Shown one piece after another: positions 41,181-49,032 of a stretch of DNA of 64,000 nucleotides. A program made the position numbers and the translations under genes. A model generated the notes under the pieces. The model did not search any database. It was not told where the DNA came from and was given only the letters and a program-made list of their open reading frames with translations. The stretch spans positions 1 through 64,000 of the forward strand of contig JAUXRX010000001.1 of NCBI GenBank assembly GCA_030681645.1, read 5' to 3'. This stretch comes from Archangium sp. GTDB taxonomy: Bacteria; Myxococcota; Myxococcia; Myxococcales; Myxococcaceae. Position 1 is the first letter of the stretch. Every line of letters starts with the position of its first letter.

Positions 41181-42623
41181 GTGCTGATCAGTTGCGAGAA
41201 ATGCCGGACGACGTTCATGCTCGCGGACGAGCTCATCCCCCATGCGGGGGCGCCGGTGCAATGCACGCGGTGCCGGCACGTCTTCAACGCGAGGCGACCC
41301 GATGCTCCGGCGGCGCCCCGTGAGCCCAGGTCCTTGTTCGTCAACTGCGAGAAGTGCACGACGGTCTTCTCTCTCGACGAGGCGCTGGTGCCCGAGGGCG
41401 GAGCGACGGTGCAGTGCTCGCGGTGTGGCCACTCGTTCTGGCTACCGCGCGACCCGCCTCGCGACGCGATCATGTTCGGTGGTCCGCCGCAGTCTCCACC
41501 GGCAGTCGAAGAGAGCTACCGCAGCGAACGAGGTCGAGTGACCTTCGGCGCACCGCAGGCAGCGCCGCCACGCGATCAAAACGCGAGGACGATGACGTTC
41601 GGTGCTCGCCTCCCGGAACCCGGCTCGCCCCTGGTCGAGAACTCCCGGGCCGACCGCCGGCTGTTCACGGCCAACCCGTTCGACGAGCGCCTCCAGGCCG
41701 CGGCCCCTGCACCGCGACCAGAGAAGCCACTGCTCGACTCGCTCTACGCGCGGGTGTTCGCGACGCCTGACGACGACGCGCCGCGCATGGTGCTCGCGGA
41801 TCACCTCAGCGAGCTCGGAGATCCGCGGGGTGAGTTCATCGCCATTCAGCTCGCCGAGCCCGACGGGCCCACGGGCCTCGCGAAGGGGCGGATCAAGGAG
41901 CTCAAGCGTCACTTCGATGCGTGGCTGCCGGCCGGCGTGGAGCGGAGCACCGCCGTCTTCCGCCGGGGCTTCCTGCACGCATGCCGGTGGATCGCGCCCA
42001 CCGACGCCTCGCACCGCGAGTGGAGGACGGTCGAGGAGCTCGAATGCAGCGGCGCCCGCGGCGCGGCAGACTTCTACCGCGGTAGGCTCTTCGCGAGCGA
42101 CGCGCTGCCGAGGCTCAGGACGCTCCGGCGGGCGGAGGCGACAGCCTTCGCGGCGCTGGCGAGCGGTCCGGTTCGCGAGCGGCTCGCCATGCTGCACACG
42201 TTCCACCTTCCGTTCGACGAGCTCCGCGGGCGCAGCGGTGCCCTCGCGCACCACTTCCCCGAGCTGCACACCCTGGACCTCGAGGGGACGGCGCTACCGA
42301 CCGACGGGCTCGCGTTCCTGTGCGAGGTGCTCGAGTTGAGGGCCACGAAGCGCGTTCGCAGCGCGGTGCAGCGCCTGCGGTTGGATGATCCGGACGCGCG
42401 GCTGCGCTTGCGTGAGGCCCCCGAGCTCGTTCGCGCAGCGCCGGGGCTGGCCGTGTCGGTCTACACCGACGTCGAGCGGCTCTGCTGCGTCGAGTTCAGC
42501 GGGGGCCGAGTGCGCCTGTGCCACCGGGGGTCCGTGAGCACGCACCTGCTCGAGCAGCTGGTAGCGCGCGCGCAGCGGGAAGGACTTCCGTCCACCCTGA
42601 CGCGCGTCGAGGAGATCTCCTGA
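41181..42623 (+). CDS. Double zinc-ribbon protein with TIGR02996 domain
   Basis: 480 residues, GTG start. Two N-terminal MJ0042-type zinc ribbons: 'ISCEKCRTTFMLADELIP...CTRCRHVF' (about 3-36) and 'VNCEKCTTVFSLDEALVP...CSRCGHSFWLP' (about 54-90). After a low-complexity link, 'ARVFATPDDDAPRMVLADHLSELGDPRGEFIAIQLAE' matches the TIGR02996 repeat-companion domain found in myxobacteria and planctomycetes; the rest resembles leucine-rich-repeat-like stretches ('LPRLRTLRRAEATAF', 'LHTLDLEGTALPTDGL'). Function unknown, probably protein-protein contact in the cytoplasm. Confidence 0.8.
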   Translation: MLISCEKCRTTFMLADELIPHAGAPVQCTRCRHVFNARRPDAPAAPREPRSLFVNCEKCTTVFSLDEALVPEGGATVQCSRCGHSFWLPRDPPRDAIMFGGPPQSPPAVEESYRSERGRVTFGAPQAAPPRDQNARTMTFGARLPEPGSPLVENSRADRRLFTANPFDERLQAAAPAPRPEKPLLDSLYARVFATPDDDAPRMVLADHLSELGDPRGEFIAIQLAEPDGPTGLAKGRIKELKRHFDAWLPAGVERSTAVFRRGFLHACRWIAPTDASHREWRTVEELECSGARGAADFYRGRLFASDALPRLRTLRRAEATAFAALASGPVRERLAMLHTFHLPFDELRGRSGALAHHFPELHTLDLEGTALPTDGLAFLCEVLELRATKRVRSAVQRLRLDDPDARLRLREAPELVRAAPGLAVSVYTDVERLCCVEFSGGRVRLCHRGSVSTHLLEQLVARAQREGLPSTLTRVEEIS

Positions 42624-42639
42624 GGCCAGGAGACGCTCG

Positions 42640-42846
42640 TCAGCCCGGCTGACCGCGCGCGGCCTTTTCCACCGCCTCGCGGTTGGCGGTGATGAACGCG
42701 TCGACCTCGGCGTCCTGCAGCTCGAGGTCGCGCAGCACGCCCGGGTACACCAGCTTGAAGGCCGGTGAGTCGAGCGCTTCCCGCAGCAGGAAGCTCGTCT
42801 TCAACACCGCGGCGCCGAAGAGCTTCTGCTCGCGCGTCTTGCTCAT
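42640..42846 (-). CDS. Small hypothetical protein (68 aa)
   Basis: Predicted mostly helical: 'REQKLFGAAVLKTSFLLREALDSPAFKLVYPGVLRDLELQDAEVDAFI'. It starts four bases after the jag-like stop, so it is probably the distal gene of the rpmH-rnpA-yidD-yidC-jag unit. No family recognised. Confidence 0.6.
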   Translation of the reverse strand: MSKTREQKLFGAAVLKTSFLLREALDSPAFKLVYPGVLRDLELQDAEVDAFITANREAVEKAARGQPG

Positions 42847-42850
42847 GGAC

Positions 42851-43681
42851 TCACTCGTCCTCGTCTTCGTCGTCGTAGTCCGGCATCACCTGCTTCTTCG
42901 AGATGACGGTGAGCTTCTCGGGCGTCAGCACCAGGCGGCGCCAGTGGCCTTCGCCCTCGGCCTTCGCGGTGACGCCCTTCACCCCGTCGGCCGCCTTGAG
43001 CATCAGCGCGCGCGCGTCGGGGGTCAGCAGCATCACCCCGTAGAGCCGGCCGTGCTTCGCCGACTTCTCGGCCAGCAATTTCCCGGCGGCGGTGAAGGCG
43101 GGATCAGGCGCGGGCGTGAGCGCGCGCTCGTCGGCCTGGCCACCCCGGCGTTGCTGCTGAGGGGGTGGCGGGGAAGAGGCGCGCTCGGGCTTCTTCTGCT
43201 CGGCGCGCGGCGGCTGATCAGCGCGCTTCTGGGGCGGCTGCTTCTCCCGCTGTGGCGCGGCAGCTTGCGGAGCAGAGGGCGCAGCGCTGGGCGCCCCTCG
43301 ACTCCGCTCGGGGTGAGCGGGAGCACTCCGCTCGGGCTGCGCGGGGGCGGGCTCGCGCGGCTCACGGGGCTGGCCCGGCATGCGCGGCTCGGGGAAGGCG
43401 TCGACGCCGAGGTTCACCCAGCGGCGCGGCACGTTGGGCCGGTTGACCACCTTGTTGAGCCAGAACTGCACGCAGTCCACCAGGTAGCTGCGCTTGCCCG
43501 CGGTGATGCCGGGCAGCTCGCCCTCGAAGTGCACCGCCACGCCCAGGCTGCCGTCGGGCATGTCCTTGAAGTCGAGCGTCGCCGGGTACTCCATCAGCTT
43601 GAACACGTCGCCCAGCAGCGTCTCCACCTGGGGGCGCTTGTCCGCGGGCACGGTCGCCAGCACTGCAGCCGCTTCGCTCAT
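42851..43681 (-). CDS. Jag/KhpB-like KH-domain protein without visible R3H domain
   Basis: 276 residues from ATG 43681, overlapping the yidC stop (ATGA). Residues about 15-95 form a KH-like domain with 'GITAGKRSYLVDCVQFWLNKVVNR', comparable to GRRGxTLDALQYLVN of Jag, and the gene holds the canonical jag position after yidC. The R3H domain expected after the KH domain is not seen; instead there is a long Pro/Gln/Arg-rich region (about 105-195, containing a family B repeat read as HPERSRG) and a C-terminal domain ending DYDDEDEDE. Probably RNA-binding, linked to membrane-protein biogenesis (inference). Confidence 0.7.
   Translation of the reverse strand: MSEAAAVLATVPADKRPQVETLLGDVFKLMEYPATLDFKDMPDGSLGVAVHFEGELPGITAGKRSYLVDCVQFWLNKVVNRPNVPRRWVNLGVDAFPEPRMPGQPREPREPAPAQPERSAPAHPERSRGAPSAAPSAPQAAAPQREKQPPQKRADQPPRAEQKKPERASSPPPPQQQRRGGQADERALTPAPDPAFTAAGKLLAEKSAKHGRLYGVMLLTPDARALMLKAADGVKGVTAKAEGEGHWRRLVLTPEKLTVISKKQVMPDYDDEDEDE
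43295..43344. repeat. Family B repeat plus partial copy inside the jag-like gene
   Basis: CCCTCGACT, CCGCTCGGGGTGAGCGG, followed by a partial ACTCCGCTCGGGCTG; translated as PERSAPAHPERSRG in the low-complexity linker. Confidence 0.8.
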
Positions 43682-45528
43682 GCCTTCGCTCCCGCCTCGG
43701 GTCCCTTGCGCGCCAGCCACTTCCTCAGCGCGTACTGCTGCGCGATGGACAGGAGGTTGTTGGTGAAGATGTAGAGGGCCAGGCCCGCCGGGTAGTTCAT
43801 CATGATGGCGGTGAAGAACACCGGCATGATCCAGGTCATCAAGAACGCCTGCTGCTTGTCCATCATCTGGGGCTGCAGCCGCTGCGTGATGATCATGGTG
43901 ACGCCCAGCGCGAGCGGCATCAGGTAGGTCGGGTCTTTCGAGGTGAGGTCGCTCCACACGCCGTAGAACGGCTCGCCGTAGAGCTCGTAGCTGGTGCGCA
44001 GGGTGGTGAAGAGCGCGGCCCAGATGGGCAGCTGCAGCAACAGCGGCAGGCACCCGCCGAGCGGGTTCACCTTGCCCTCGCTGTAGAGCTTCATCGTCTC
44101 GACGTTCTGCTTCTCGCGATCGTCGGGGTACTTCTTCTTGATCTCCTCCATCTTCGGCTGGAGCTTCTTCATCGACTCCGCGCTCACCATCGCGCGGTGC
44201 GTGAGGGGCAGCAGCAGCAGCTTGACCATCACGGTGAGGAGGATGATGGACAGGCCCCAGTTGCCGATGGCGCCGTGGAAGAAGCGCATGAAGAAGAGGA
44301 GCACCTTGCAGATGACGGCCCACAGGCCGAAGTCGACGGTCTTCTCCAGCTGGGGGTCGAACACCGCGGGCGTGCCGTCGGGGCCGGGGCCGTGGGTGCC
44401 GATGGCCTGCAGCAGGTTGAGCTCCTTGGGCCCGAGGAAGACGCCGAAGTTCCGGGTCATCGACTCGCCCGACTGCAGGGTGACGGGCATGAACAGCGCG
44501 GCCTGGCGCTCGGCGGGCTTGGCGGTGACCAGGCAGCGGCCCTCGACGGCGCCGTCCTTGGGCCAGATGGCGGTGAGGAAGTACTGCTGGTCGATGCCCA
44601 CGAAGTGCAGCGGGCCCTTCTTCTCTTCGTCGTACTGCGGAGCGCTGCCGCAGCCGAAGATGCCGCCACCTTCACCGGGCGGCGTCTTGCGCAGCACGTC
44701 GTCAGCGACGCGGCAGAGCACGGAGGCCTGGTTGCCGATGCCGCCGAACATCGAGGGCGCCTGCTCGGCGTCGGGCACGATGGCGCGAATCGCGTGCACG
44801 CCCAGCTCGCCGGTCTGCGCGGTGGCGCTCACGTTCTTCACCGTCACCGCGAGGCTGGAGAGGTAGCCGGACGGATCGGTGTCGGACGCCGGGGTCTGCG
44901 CCCAGGTGAAGGTCTTCGTCACTTCCCAGGGGCCTGCGGTGGTGGAGAACACCACCTTGCCCGGGCCCTCTTCGACCACGGCGTAGCGGGTGGTGGCCGG
45001 CACCGGCGTGGCGCCCAGCAGCGAGACGGCCACGTTGGGGCCCACGCCCGGCACCGCGCGGGCCAGGTTCATGTGCGGCGCGGGCTCGAACTTCGCGCCG
45101 AAGAGCTTCTTCCACCCCTCGAGGATGGACAGCGACTTCTCTTCACGCTCGCGCTCGCCTGTCAGCTCGGCGCTGCTCAACCCGCCGCCTTCGCTGGTGA
45201 AGGTGAGGTTCGTGGTGGGCCGGGTGAGCTTCACTTCCTTCAGGGGCAGCGCCACCGGAGGCGCCACGGCCACCAGCACGATGCCGCCGTCCTCGAGCAG
45301 GCCACCGTCGACGAACACGGGCGTGGGCACCGGCACGGGCGTGGGCGGCGCCACCATGGCCACCGCACCACCGAAACCACCGTCGACCAGCGCGACGCCG
45401 CCATCGAGCTGCGCGGCCAGGGCCGCGGCCTCGGCGTCAGCCTGGGGCTTCCAGACGAGCTGGGTCCACACGAGCGTGAGCCCGAACGAGAGCGCGATGG
45501 CGAGGAGAAGACGCTTCTGTTGATCCAT
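43678..45528 (-). CDS. yidC: Membrane protein insertase YidC
   Basis: 616 residues. N-terminal helix 'LLLAIALSFGLTLVWTQLVW', a long periplasmic P1 domain (about 60-395) that begins with a Val/Asp/Gly/Pro-rich linker, then the conserved Oxa1/YidC core with 'WGLSIILLTVMVKLLLLPLTHRAM', 'NPLGGCLPLLLQLPIWAALF' and 'YPAGLALYIFTNNLLSIAQQY'. It inserts membrane proteins with or without SecYEG. Placed in the rpmH-rnpA-yidD-yidC order found next to many bacterial origins. Confidence 0.97.
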   Translation of the reverse strand: MDQQKRLLLAIALSFGLTLVWTQLVWKPQADAEAAALAAQLDGGVALVDGGFGGAVAMVAPPTPVPVPTPVFVDGGLLEDGGIVLVAVAPPVALPLKEVKLTRPTTNLTFTSEGGGLSSAELTGEREREEKSLSILEGWKKLFGAKFEPAPHMNLARAVPGVGPNVAVSLLGATPVPATTRYAVVEEGPGKVVFSTTAGPWEVTKTFTWAQTPASDTDPSGYLSSLAVTVKNVSATAQTGELGVHAIRAIVPDAEQAPSMFGGIGNQASVLCRVADDVLRKTPPGEGGGIFGCGSAPQYDEEKKGPLHFVGIDQQYFLTAIWPKDGAVEGRCLVTAKPAERQAALFMPVTLQSGESMTRNFGVFLGPKELNLLQAIGTHGPGPDGTPAVFDPQLEKTVDFGLWAVICKVLLFFMRFFHGAIGNWGLSIILLTVMVKLLLLPLTHRAMVSAESMKKLQPKMEEIKKKYPDDREKQNVETMKLYSEGKVNPLGGCLPLLLQLPIWAALFTTLRTSYELYGEPFYGVWSDLTSKDPTYLMPLALGVTMIITQRLQPQMMDKQQAFLMTWIMPVFFTAIMMNYPAGLALYIFTNNLLSIAQQYALRKWLARKGPEAGAKA

Positions 45529-45531
45529 GAC

Positions 45532-45897
45532 CTATCTGTCTCCCGGGCCCTGAGACGGACCGGGGTGAGGGGCTGGCGGGAGGCCCAGCATCGGATGAGG
45601 AGGCGCGTTGAGCCGCGCGACGATCTCAGGCTCGGAAGCAGCGAGCAGCACTTCGGCCTTCACGCCATCGCGCGGAGGCACCGGGTCGAACCCGCCCGGG
45701 TTGAAGGGATGACACCGGGTCACCCGGCGCGCCGCCAGCCAGGTGCCCTTGAAGGGCCCGTGCACGGCGATGGCGCCCATCGCGTACACGCTGCACGACG
45801 GGTGGAAGCGGCACATGGGCGGCAGCAGCGGGGAGATGGCCCACTTGTAGAAGCGCAGCGGCAGCAGCAGCACCTGCACCACCAGGGAGCGAATCAT
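45532..45897 (-). CDS. yidD: YidD family membrane protein insertion factor
   Basis: 121 residues from ATG 45897, overlapping the rnpA stop (ATGA). YidD signature: '[36 protein letters not shown]' with '[14 protein letters not shown]'. The family helps YidC-dependent insertion. The C-terminal ~20 residues ([15 protein letters not shown]) come from a degenerate family A repeat, longer than the typical ~70-85-residue YidD. Confidence 0.95.
   Translation of the reverse strand: MIRSLVVQVLLLPLRFYKWAISPLLPPMCRFHPSCSVYAMGAIAVHGPFKGTWLAARRVTRCHPFNPGGFDPVPPRDGVKAEVLLAASEPEIVARLNAPPHPMLGLPPAPHPGPSQGPGDR
45535..45572. repeat. Degenerate family A repeat at the yidD 3' end
   Basis: CTGTCTCCCGGGCCCTGAGA then CGGACCGGGGTGAGGGG, encoding the unusual Pro/Gly tail of YidD. 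Confidence 0.55.
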
Positions 45898-46298
45898 GTC
45901 TTGAACTTCTGACCGAGCTCCCGCTCGATGCGCTCGTAGGCGCGGACCATCCGCGGCCAGTCGGCCTCTTTGGCGCTGCTTCTGGCGATGAAGACCATGT
46001 CGAGGCCTTTGGGCAGGCTGGCTTTCCGCACACGGAACAGCTCTCTGAGTCTTCGGCGAATGCGGTTTCTCACCACGGACGGGCCCACCTTGGTGGACAC
46101 CGTGAGACCCAAACGCGTCAGCCCGTCTGCTCTTCCATTCGGCAGCACCAGGCACAACAGGCAGTCCGCGGTGAGCTTGTGGCCCTTGTCCTGGACGCGC
46201 AGGAACTCGCTGCGACGGCGCAGGCGCACCTCCTTGGGGAAGGTGAAGCGCACCTGGGGCGTCCCTCGACTCCGCTCGGGATGAACGGCGTCGGGCAC
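45894..46298 (-). CDS. rnpA: Ribonuclease P protein component
   Basis: 134 residues. RNase P protein fold with '[17 protein letters not shown]', '[28 protein letters not shown]' (the RNR motif that binds P RNA) and '[12 protein letters not shown]'. It assists the P RNA in 5' maturation of tRNAs. The first ~13 residues ([13 protein letters not shown]) are encoded by a family B repeat; an alternative start inside the repeat or further in would give a protein closer to the usual ~115-120 residues. Confidence 0.95.
   Translation of the reverse strand: MPDAVHPERSRGTPQVRFTFPKEVRLRRRSEFLRVQDKGHKLTADCLLCLVLPNGRADGLTRLGLTVSTKVGPSVVRNRIRRRLRELFRVRKASLPKGLDMVFIARSSAKEADWPRMVRAYERIERELGQKFKT
46263..46288. 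repeat. Family B repeat at the start of rnpA
   Basis: CCCTCGACT, CCGCTCGGGATGAACGG, identical in core to copies in crtY and crtC. Lies between rpmH stop and the conserved part of rnpA, encoding VHPERSRG. Confidence 0.85.
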
Positions 46299-46301
46299 GA
46301 C

Positions 46302-46460
46302 TTACTTCGCGTACGCCTTGCCAGCGAGGCGCTTGCGGCCCTTCGCGCGGCGCTTCTTGAGAATCGCCTGGCCCGCCTTGGTGGCGTTGCGCTTGCGGAA
46401 ACCCACCGCGCGGTTCTGCTTCACCTTGGACGGCTGGTACGTCGGAATTCGCTTGGCCAC
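46302..46460 (-). CDS. rpmH: Ribosomal protein bL34
   Basis: 52 residues, GTG start at 46460 with GGAG-type ribosome binding site upstream. [20 protein letters not shown]... with the family motif '[24 protein letters not shown]' (residues split here for brevity: [19 protein letters not shown]). Slightly longer than the usual 44-50 residues. Large-subunit component; first gene of the minus-strand rpmH-rnpA-yidD-yidC-jag unit next to oriC. Confidence 0.96.
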   Translation of the reverse strand: MAKRIPTYQPSKVKQNRAVGFRKRNATKAGQAILKKRRAKGRKRLAGKAYAK

Positions 46461-46719
46461 GAAGTGGCTCCTTCCTTCAACGGTTGCTTACGGGAAACGC
46501 CTGAGCGGTCAGTCGCTCAAGAGAGGCTCGGCCCTTATTCCCCCCGCTCGCGACTCGTCAAGAAGAACACTGACTTTCTGGTCGCTGCGCCTGCCCGCGC
46601 TCCGCTTCGCTTCGTGCGGTAGATGCGCCGTTCCGGCGCATCGCGCAGCTCCGGTTTCTGGTCGCGCAGCTCCGGAAAACGGCACCGGCAGTCGCTGCTC
46701 GAAACCCCTCCACAAGTGC

Positions 46720-46728
46720 TGTGGAAAA
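46720..46728 (-). promoter_or_regulatory. DnaA box
   Basis: TTTTCCACA on the minus strand; agrees with TTWTNCACA at every position. Confidence 0.75.
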
Positions 46729-46740
46729 CTCTGTGGGGTC

Positions 46741-46749
46741 TGTGGAAAA
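46741..46749 (-). promoter_or_regulatory. DnaA box
   Basis: Second TTTTCCACA, same orientation, 21 bp from the first. Confidence 0.75.
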
Positions 46750-46773
46750 CCCCTCCATTCTCCCTGTGGAGAG

Positions 46774-46782
46774 TGTGGGAAA
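46774..46782 (-). promoter_or_regulatory. Probable DnaA box
   Basis: TTTCCCACA on the minus strand, one mismatch to the TTWTNCACA consensus, same orientation as the two perfect boxes. Confidence 0.55.
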
Positions 46783-47039
46783 GTGGCCCCGAAAGGCCCT
46801 CGCGGCCTGTTTTGCAAAGCACGTACTGCAGGTCACATCACCGAGGCGCCTCCCGACTTTCGGGCAAAGGAGATTGTGATCGGCTTCCACAGGTCGGGAC
46901 ACCCGTCGCAACCTCGCGGGACACTTCGCCTTTCGAGAAGTTCTTGATCACCAAAATCGGGCGTGTGTATGAGGCTTCCCCTCCCGCTTCCGCTCCGTCG
47001 TCATCCGCAAAACTCTTCTTCGTTCCTGGTGTCGTCGAC

Positions 47040-48371
47040 ATGGCCGATTCGACGGTAAGTGCCCGCAACCTCTGGCAGAACGCGCTCGAGCAGTTGCGCA
47101 ATGACGGGCAGCCGTATGTGGTGTCCCAGCTCATGCAGTTGCAGCCGCTCTCGTACGAGGCGGGCGCACTCACGCTGGGCGTCGAGGATCTGTTTTTCCG
47201 CGACTGGGTCGACGATCACTACTCCGAGCTGATGGGCGGCGCCCTCACCCGGGTGATCGGAACCGCGGTCAAGGTGCTCTGGCAGAAGGTCGAGAAGGGC
47301 GAAGTGACGGCGGCTTTGCCTCCCGCACCTCCAGTCTCACACCTGCGCCGGCCGGCGCGGCTCAACGATCGCTTCACCTTCGAGACGTACGTGGTGAGCG
47401 ATTCGAACCAGCTGCCCGCGGCGGCGGCGTACGCGGTGGCCGAGTCACCGGGGCGCGCCTACAACCCGCTCTTCATCTACGGCGGCACGGGGCTGGGCAA
47501 GACGCACCTGCTGCACGCCATCGGCAACCGCATCGTGCTGCGCAACACCAGCGCGCGGGTGCTGTACCTGTCGAGCGAAGAGTTCACCAACCAGTTCATC
47601 GAGTCGGTGCGCGACCAGCGCATGACGGAGTTCCGCCGCCGCTTCCGCGAAGAGTGCGACGTGCTCCTCATCGACGACATCCAGTTCCTGGGGAAGAAGC
47701 AGGAGACGCAGAACGAGTTCTTCTACACGTTCAACGCGCTCCACCAGATGGGCAAGGCCGTGGTGATGACGTCGGACACGGTGCCTTCCGAGATCCCCGG
47801 CCTGGAAGATCGCCTGCGCTCGCGCTTCGCGATGGGGCTGATCACCGACGTGCACGAGCCGAACTTCGAAGCGCGCGTGGCGATCCTGAAGAAGAAGGGC
47901 GCGGCCGACGGGGTGAACCTCACCGACAAGGTGACGCACTTCATCGCGCGGCACGTGGCGAAGAACGTGCGAGAGCTCGAGGGCGCGTTGATCAAGGTGA
48001 CGGCGGTGCACGCGCTCACCGGGCAGCCGCTGACCGAAGAGCTGTGCGCGCAGGTGCTGGCGGACATGATCCCGGCGGCGAAGGCGCTCGACACCGAGGC
48101 GATCCAGCGCGAGGTGGCGCGGTACTACAAGCTGGCGGTCGACGAGCTGCGCGGCGAGCGGCGCGTGAAGCACGTGGCGCACGCGCGGCAGGTGGCGATG
48201 TACCTGTGCCGCACGTTGACCGCGGCCTCGCTGCCGGAGATCGGCAAGCGGTTCAACAAGGACCACTCGACGGTGCTGACCTCGGTGCGGAAGATCGAGA
48301 ACCTCAAGGACAGCGACGCGCAGCTGCGCCTCGAGCTGGGTGAGCTGAACCACAAGCTCGCGACGGTCTGA
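47040..48371 (+). CDS. dnaA: Chromosomal replication initiator DnaA
   Basis: 443 residues from ATG 47040; the frame is open upstream, but the DnaA domain I begins here (LWQNALEQLR). Domain I about 1-85, short linker, AAA+ domain III with Walker A GGTGLGKT (148-155) and Walker B LLIDDIQFL (209-217), C-terminal domain IV with the DnaA signature 'RFNKDHSTVLTSVRKIE'. Binds the boxes in the adjacent 579-bp region and opens oriC. A family A repeat follows the stop. Confidence 0.98.
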   Translation: MADSTVSARNLWQNALEQLRNDGQPYVVSQLMQLQPLSYEAGALTLGVEDLFFRDWVDDHYSELMGGALTRVIGTAVKVLWQKVEKGEVTAALPPAPPVSHLRRPARLNDRFTFETYVVSDSNQLPAAAAYAVAESPGRAYNPLFIYGGTGLGKTHLLHAIGNRIVLRNTSARVLYLSSEEFTNQFIESVRDQRMTEFRRRFREECDVLLIDDIQFLGKKQETQNEFFYTFNALHQMGKAVVMTSDTVPSEIPGLEDRLRSRFAMGLITDVHEPNFEARVAILKKKGAADGVNLTDKVTHFIARHVAKNVRELEGALIKVTAVHALTGQPLTEELCAQVLADMIPAAKALDTEAIQREVARYYKLAVDELRGERRVKHVAHARQVAMYLCRTLTAASLPEIGKRFNKDHSTVLTSVRKIENLKDSDAQLRLELGELNHKLATV

Positions 48372-48372
48372 C

Positions 48373-48414
48373 CGTCTCCCTCTCCCCGAGGGGGAGAGGG
48401 TCGGGGAGAGGAAA
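48373..48414. repeat. Family A palindromic repeat after dnaA
   Basis: CGTCTCCCTCTCCCCGAGGG then GGAGAGGGTCGGGGAGAGG. The perfect CCCTCTCCCC/GGGGGAGAGGG stem could terminate dnaA transcription. Confidence 0.75.
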
Positions 48415-48457
48415 AAACACCCTGTCCCAGGACCGTCCTCCCGGGTGTCGAAACGCC

Positions 48458-48901
48458 ATGAGACTCGCGACCGTGCTGCTGCTCTCTGCCTGCGCCGGAA
48501 CTCCCCCAGCCCCGGACGCGGGAACGGACGCCGGCCTCGACGCCGGCCCGCTCTGCCGCGGCGTGCCCGCCCGCCTCACCGAGTACCTCTGCGTCGAGCC
48601 CGGAGGCGCCGGCGCGCCCCGCTGCGAGCCCACCCTCGCGGCCGCGGTGGCCGCGCACTTCACCGGCAACTGCGACGCGGGCCCGGGAATCCTCGGCCAC
48701 CTCTCGCTGGGAGAGTGCCCCACGCTCGAGTCCGTGCGCTGGGTGTACGGCTTCCCCGGCGACACGTACGAGTGCTTCTACGAGCGCGACGGCGGGCCAT
48801 CGGTGGGCGGCATCAACTTCTCCGACCACGGCGTCATCGTGGCGGGCCAGGTCGGCGACTGCTCGACCATCACCCCATCCACGTGCCGCGACGGCGGCTA
48901 G
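48458..48901 (+). CDS. Cys-containing lipoprotein
   Basis: 147 residues. Lipoprotein signal MRLATVLLLSAC (Cys12), a short Pro/Asp/Ala-Gly linker (DAGTDAGLDAG), then a small domain with eight cysteines or so ('LCRGVP', 'YLCVEP', 'RCEP', 'NCDAG', 'ECPTLE', 'ECFYERD', 'DCSTITPSTC'), probably disulfide-stabilised. No family recognised. The 131 bases between it and the Hsp70 gene hold nothing identifiable. Confidence 0.75.
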   Translation: MRLATVLLLSACAGTPPAPDAGTDAGLDAGPLCRGVPARLTEYLCVEPGGAGAPRCEPTLAAAVAAHFTGNCDAGPGILGHLSLGECPTLESVRWVYGFPGDTYECFYERDGGPSVGGINFSDHGVIVAGQVGDCSTITPSTCRDGG

Positions 48902-49032
48902 ATTGAGTTCTTCGCGGCGGGCTGCGTTGTCAGCCGTCCCTTTGCCAGGAGAGCCCTGAACGCAGTCGAGCTGACTTGACGAACGTGTCGTCGGTGCTCG
49001 GCTCGCAAGGCTGAGCGAACCCCGTCGTCAGT

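Larger units (their letters stand above)
46461..47039. other. Probable replication origin (oriC) between rpmH and dnaA
   Basis: 579 bp without a convincing gene. DnaA boxes on the minus strand TTTTCCACA at 46728-46720 and 46749-46741 (21 bp apart, two helical turns), TTTCCCACA at 46782-46774, and weaker TGTGGAGAG at 46765. The 14-mer TCGCGCAGCTCCGG is duplicated at 46641 and 46662, again 21 bp apart. A relatively AT-richer stretch with GATC-type sites lies at 46925-46990 close to dnaA. Position between rpmH and dnaA matches the oriC location in many bacteria. The open frame that continues 5' of the dnaA ATG through this region looks incidental. Confidence 0.75.

Noticed and set aside
46623..47039. 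In-frame 139-codon extension upstream of DnaA
   Set aside because: DnaA domain I begins at the ATG at 47040, and the extension crosses the DnaA boxes; it is the origin region, not coding.
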